Shown here piece by piece: positions 60,181 through 64,000 of a stretch of 64,000 nucleotides of DNA. Source of the stretch: Kuschelorhynchus macadamiae (taxonomy: Eukaryota; Arthropoda; Insecta; Coleoptera; Curculionidae); contig JAUTXW010001314.1 of NCBI GenBank assembly GCA_030620095.1, positions 1,896,001-1,960,000 on the forward strand, read 5' to 3'. The notes below the pieces were generated by a model. The model did no database searches and was not told the DNA's origin. It worked only from the letters and a program-made list of their open reading frames with translations. The translations under genes were made by a program, and so were the position numbers. How positions within the stretch are numbered: the stretch's first letter is position 1; each line of letters starts with the position of its first letter.

Positions 60181-62769
60181 TGATATCAAAAGGATTCAAT
60201 TAGGACAAAGTGGATTGTTTTCCTTTGTCTCCCTCATTTTGAAAAACAAAAAAGAAACTAATATTTTTAATAATACTGTTACAACTTTTCTCTGACCCAA
60301 AGACACATATATGAATGAATCCCTAACATAACAGTGTTATTAAACTTTTAAACATATTCCATCAATTATTTTCTTCAACATATCATTTTCTATTTGGCGA
60401 TTATAAACATCAAATATAGTCCGTACGAGTGGTATTATAATTTCATATCCATCTATTATGCCATAGCATCTACACCACAGACAAGACAATGTCGAGGAAA
60501 AGCGCTATTATTAAGTTTTTTATATTTTAAAGTTGTTTAAAGTTGTTACCAATAATATACCTACTTAAATATTTAAATCTTTTTCCAATATATACGACCC
60601 GTCAGCGTTATAGTTGATCCACGTTTTATTGTCAGACACCTTTGTTTTAAACTATTCTTTATCTAGTGTTTTTATAGTCCTAAAGTCCTATACCTAGCTT
60701 ATAGGTGGTATTTATTTAAGCTGGAGGGTGTAGTTATGAATGTATATTTGTTTTATTTAAAATATCCGCAGACTTTTCATTCAGTATATTTTTGTATTAA
60801 AATAAATATGTTTTTTAAAGTTACAGCTAAGTTTTCCATATCTACCTCATAAGCAAAATATCATATCAAACGGACACACGCTATGAAATAAACATTAAAT
60901 TTTAAGAATTTGCTTTGTAAATACTATATTAAACTTAATATTCAGTTAATAAACATGTTTATAAAAGATTAATAATCTAATATTATTTAAACATTTAAAA
61001 CGATCTTTTCAAGATCATGACTTAACTAGTATGAAAATAAACATTACAGATATGATTTCTGGCATTTCGCCTTACCCTATTAATTATTTATATTAAATTA
61101 TTAGGAAGGTAAACTGCGCTTGTCTAGTGTTTTGAAAATACATACAGACATTTTAGTAAAAGCAGTATGAATTGTAACATATTACTGTCCATTTTTTCCA
61201 GTGTAATATACTAACTGTTTTTATAATTTGCTAACATACTACGAAACGTATCAAACAGTTTTAGTTAAAGACACACGAGCATGATGCTTCAGGACTATTG
61301 TCCATATGCAGAAAAATAACTAAAGTTTAATGAAGCAAAATGTATCCAGAGTTGGCGCCCTGATTGTATTTTGATACTAATTTTCATTTCCTTCTTTCTG
61401 TATTTTTACATCAAATATATGTAATAATGATTCCATCACTTTTATTATTCAGTTTATCAAAGCATCGTAATATTCCACGGCCGGGCACTAAAAATAGGAT
61501 ACGCTACTGCCTTTTCGGAATCTTACTACTGGCTTAGCTTTATAAAGGAAAAAAAAGCCCAAACTTTTTTTCCTTCAAAGTTAAATAACCCTTTTTGCAG
61601 TAGATTTAAAAAACTTTTTACCTGTACGCCAGTGACAGTTTGTTCATAGAAACCAAATATTGTACTTAAAGTGAACCAAAATGTACAGCAGCATCCTTCA
61701 AGAAAAGTTTAATATATATTTAATATTCCAGTGTAGTAGACCTCAACATACCTGTTTACTAAAAGCATATTGCTCTAGTTAACAGTCGGGTGCTGAGTCA
61801 GTGGCGTGGTAATTTTAACATAAAATAAAAGGTAACACAAAAAATGGTTTGTGATTTTTTTAGAAAAAGGACACTCATGTTTTCACTAGCAGTAGCAAGA
61901 ATTAATAACACCATTTTGAGTTTGTGAATTAGACTAATGAGTGAATCTAATTCAGCCGATGTTTTAAGGAAAACTTCTATATGTCTCAATAAAGTCGACT
62001 AAACATTATTTATCTATACATTTTTATATTCATTTTGGTATGTAATTATTTCAATTATATCAACGTTTAACAAATAACAACAATTAAAACGGTCGCTCTG
62101 TCGAGACGATAATGAATTTAAAAAGTCACGTTAACAGGAAATCCCCACACCTTACAAACAGATAAATTAAGATTCATTGTCACTTTAATAACGTTTTTTT
62201 ATACCATTTTAATTTAAATATTTTATATGTTGTAATTAAATGGTATATGCAACTCTTTTGCCAAATATACGTTTTGCATGTGCTTCGATGATCAATATTC
62301 ATATTCCTGTTACCAGTAGAACTACAGACACGGTCTCGCCCTTCCATAATTTTTAGTTAGTTTTCAATGCCCAGCTTTTGCATATCAGACGTGATGTCAC
62401 CGTCACCAGTTCTAAACAAGCTCAGCACATTCCATCATTTAATATTCGTAAGCCCTTCCCTTTTCCTTGCTTGGTCGTCTTCGTTTATCCATCCAGATTC
62501 AAAGCTTGTGCTACTTCCTCAGAACCAGTTTCGTTTTTACAAGGCGGGATGGTTAGCCTCAACCCTCCTCCTTCATCCGGGTTTGGGACCAACAGGGGCA
62601 GCCACTCAGCAACTAATCCCAGGTGGAGAGGAATATTCAGGTTGCCTGCCGAAAAACAACTTGATTCCGAAAGTCGTATCTATATCTTAAATAACTATTG
62701 TATAAACTTTTTGTCTTATTGTTAATTTAATAATTATTTCGTGAAATATTTTACCTTACTTTAATTTTG
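60181..62769. other. Intergenic DNA with a GC-richer patch
   Basis: Mostly AT-rich without a supported gene. A GC-richer stretch at about 62330-62690 has overlapping open frames in two frames, which is unlike a single gene. It looks like an uncharacterised repeat. Confidence 0.4.
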
Positions 62770-63005
62770 TGACACCTGTTAGCGGCATAGCTAAAAATCT
62801 ACTTAGCCGATTGACTAGATGGAAAAACAAAATGGCTGCCCAATAAAATATTAAACAAAATATTATTGAAAAATTATTATGTAAAAATCACCACAAAATG
62901 GCGGCCTAATAAAATTTTTAAAAATTCAGCTTGAAAAACTAGACTCATTTTAAATTGTGTGCCATAACTAATTGTAGTATATAGATGAACTAGCGAAACT
63001 GTGGT
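62770..63005 (+). repeat. Dispersed tandem repeat family, copy D (degraded)
   Basis: GCGGCATAGCTAAAAATCTACTTAGCCGATT, AAACAAAATGGCTGCCC and then AAAATGGCGGCCTAATAAAAT repeat the family's landmark phrases in the orientation of copy B, with internal deletions. Confidence 0.5.
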
Positions 63006-63013
63006 ACCGTAAA

Positions 63014-63391
63014 CTGGGGTTATTTTGCCAACCGGGGCAACTTTGCCTGACCGCCACTTAACAAACAAAAAAATAATTATTTTTAAATCTGGCAACGCTG
63101 CTTTAATACTGTTAGCGGTAGAACACTACGCGACCAACAAGTATTATACACAGTGCAAGTCTGGATCTTGGTGAAGCGGTGTGTAATATGTGCTAGTCAT
63201 GTAAGTAAAAGTTTTATTTTAACGTCGTAAATCATGTTGCTATGCTAAGGTTTGTCAAATAAAAACAATTGAAACTTGAATTCTGATTTTAACGTCACCT
63301 ATACCTATGCATATATGAGTTCTATTTATGCTATTAACATTTTTCTAGATGCCAAATTTCATATAGCTTTGGCGGTTGGCAAAGTTACCCC
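63014..63391. repeat. Inverted pair upstream of the pogo-like gene
   Basis: CTGGGGTTATTTTGCCAACCG (63014-63034) and its near complement CGGTTGGCAAAGTTACCCCAG (63371-63391) lie before the pogo-like start codon. A second phrase, GGGGCAACTTTGCC, directly follows the left copy. They may belong to the terminal or promoter region of that transposon. Confidence 0.45.
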
Positions 63392-63420
63392 AGATATTTA
63401 TCAGATTTTTTTTTCAGAAA

Positions 63421-64000
63421 ATGGTTCGAACATATAAGAGACAAATGGGTGCGCGGCGTTATAAAGACTATTCCGAAGAGCAATTGCAGAGAGCTGTTCT
63501 ACTGATTAAAACTAATCAAATGAAATACACTGAGGCATCCAAAACCTTCAATATTCCTAGAAGAACCTTAATAAATAAGGTTAAAAAAATACATATAGGT
63601 CCTGTAGGAGCTCCCCAGCTAATCTCCCCGGAGATTGAACGGTCTGTTGTCGACGTTATAATAGCCAGTTCCGAATATGGCTGCCCTTTAACCCTGACAG
63701 AATTGCGAATAGTGTTGAAGAGTCATTTAGACAAAGAAGGTGTCCGTCTAAAGAAGTTTAAAGATAATTTACCCGGTGTAGACTGGTGCAAAAATTTTAT
63801 TGCAAGACACAAAGATCTATTATCCACCAGACATTGCCAAAACATTAAGAAAGCAAGAGCTGAAAAAACCGATGAAGAAATTAACAATTATTTCGATAAT
63901 TTAGAAAGGAACGTGGAAGGAATTCCACCCAGTTCGATCCTTAACTACGACGAGACGAATCTCACGGACGATCCTGGATCGTCAAAATGTATTTTTAGAA
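63421..64000 (+). CDS. Pogo-like (CENP-B/Tigger type) transposase, 5' part, cut by the window end
   Basis: From ATG at 63421 the frame is open to the last base (193 codons). The start MVRTYKRQMGARRYKDYSEE leads into a Pipsqueak/CENP-B-type helix-turn-helix (LQRAVLLIKTNQMKYTEAS, FNIPRRTLINKV). A CENP-B-like second DNA-binding region follows (VDWCKNFIARHKDLL). Then comes ILNYDETNLTDDPG, which holds the first catalytic aspartate of the DDE_1 domain. Such transposases cut and paste the pogo group of the Tc1/mariner superfamily; some have become host genes. It is oddly close to the GGGGCAACTTTGCC-type repeats typical of element ends, which argues for a transposon rather than a host gene. Confidence 0.85.
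   Translation, partial: MVRTYKRQMGARRYKDYSEEQLQRAVLLIKTNQMKYTEASKTFNIPRRTLINKVKKIHIGPVGAPQLISPEIERSVVDVIIASSEYGCPLTLTELRIVLKSHLDKEGVRLKKFKDNLPGVDWCKNFIARHKDLLSTRHCQNIKKARAEKTDEEINNYFDNLERNVEGIPPSSILNYDETNLTDDPGSSKCIFR

Noticed and set aside
62367..62725. Two overlapping plus-strand open frames of 107 and 115 codons
   Set aside because: Both frames are equally open and neither shows a domain; more likely a GC-richer repeat.

Overview
The window is AT-rich animal DNA, almost certainly from an insect. The evidence is two split nuclear genes with GT-AG introns, a dense load of arthropod-type transposons, tRNA-derived SINEs and long (TA)n runs. There is no sign of bacterial organisation. I cannot name the species; a beetle or hemipteran-like genome would fit, but that is a guess.

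Two host genes are recognisable. The 3' half of Prp3 (PRPF3, U4/U6 snRNP protein) lies on the + strand in four exons between 6133 and 12883. The 3' half of a SERAC1-like serine-hydrolase gene lies on the - strand in four exons between 44794 and 30369. In both, exon junctions keep the reading frame and the joined product follows the human protein in order. Their introns (0.17 to 6.1 kb) are filled with transposons. The 5' exons of both genes lie outside what I can recognise.

Layout. 1-5500: a patchwork of at least four non-LTR retrotransposon (LINE) copies. 5500-12883: Prp3, with a mariner relic, a full-length SINE, a LINE scrap and a tandem array holding a hAT MITE in its introns. 13370-16320: hAT pieces. 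16500-20360: (TA)n runs and a nearly intact Tc1-like transposon with 360-bp terminal inverted repeats. 20560-21860: a tandem-repeat family seen again at 40.7, 59.9 and 62.8 kb. 23161-23947: a non-autonomous hAT. 25490-28946: a mariner-type element with a short element nested inside. 30369-44794: SERAC1-like, whose introns hold a Penelope-like fragment, a second SINE, a perfect fold-back, a hAT with 5-bp duplications and repeats. 45161-48150: a decayed LINE. 49912-52587: a complete but decayed hAT. 55889-57678: a decayed, intron-containing Transib/RAG1-like transposase. 63421-64000: the open start of a pogo-like transposase cut by the window edge.

Most notable are (1) the Transib/RAG1-related transposase, with the expected acidic residues and a CxxC still legible; (2) hammerhead-ribozyme-like cores in a 352-bp inverted-repeat element with a 13-bp target duplication, and again in the Penelope-like 3' end and the fold-back derived from it; (3) two SINE families sharing one tRNA-like head but differing in body and tail; and (4) a young Tc1-like element whose otherwise intact transposase seems to have lost part of its N-terminal helix-turn-helix. 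All calls come from reading the sequence by eye; no database was searched.
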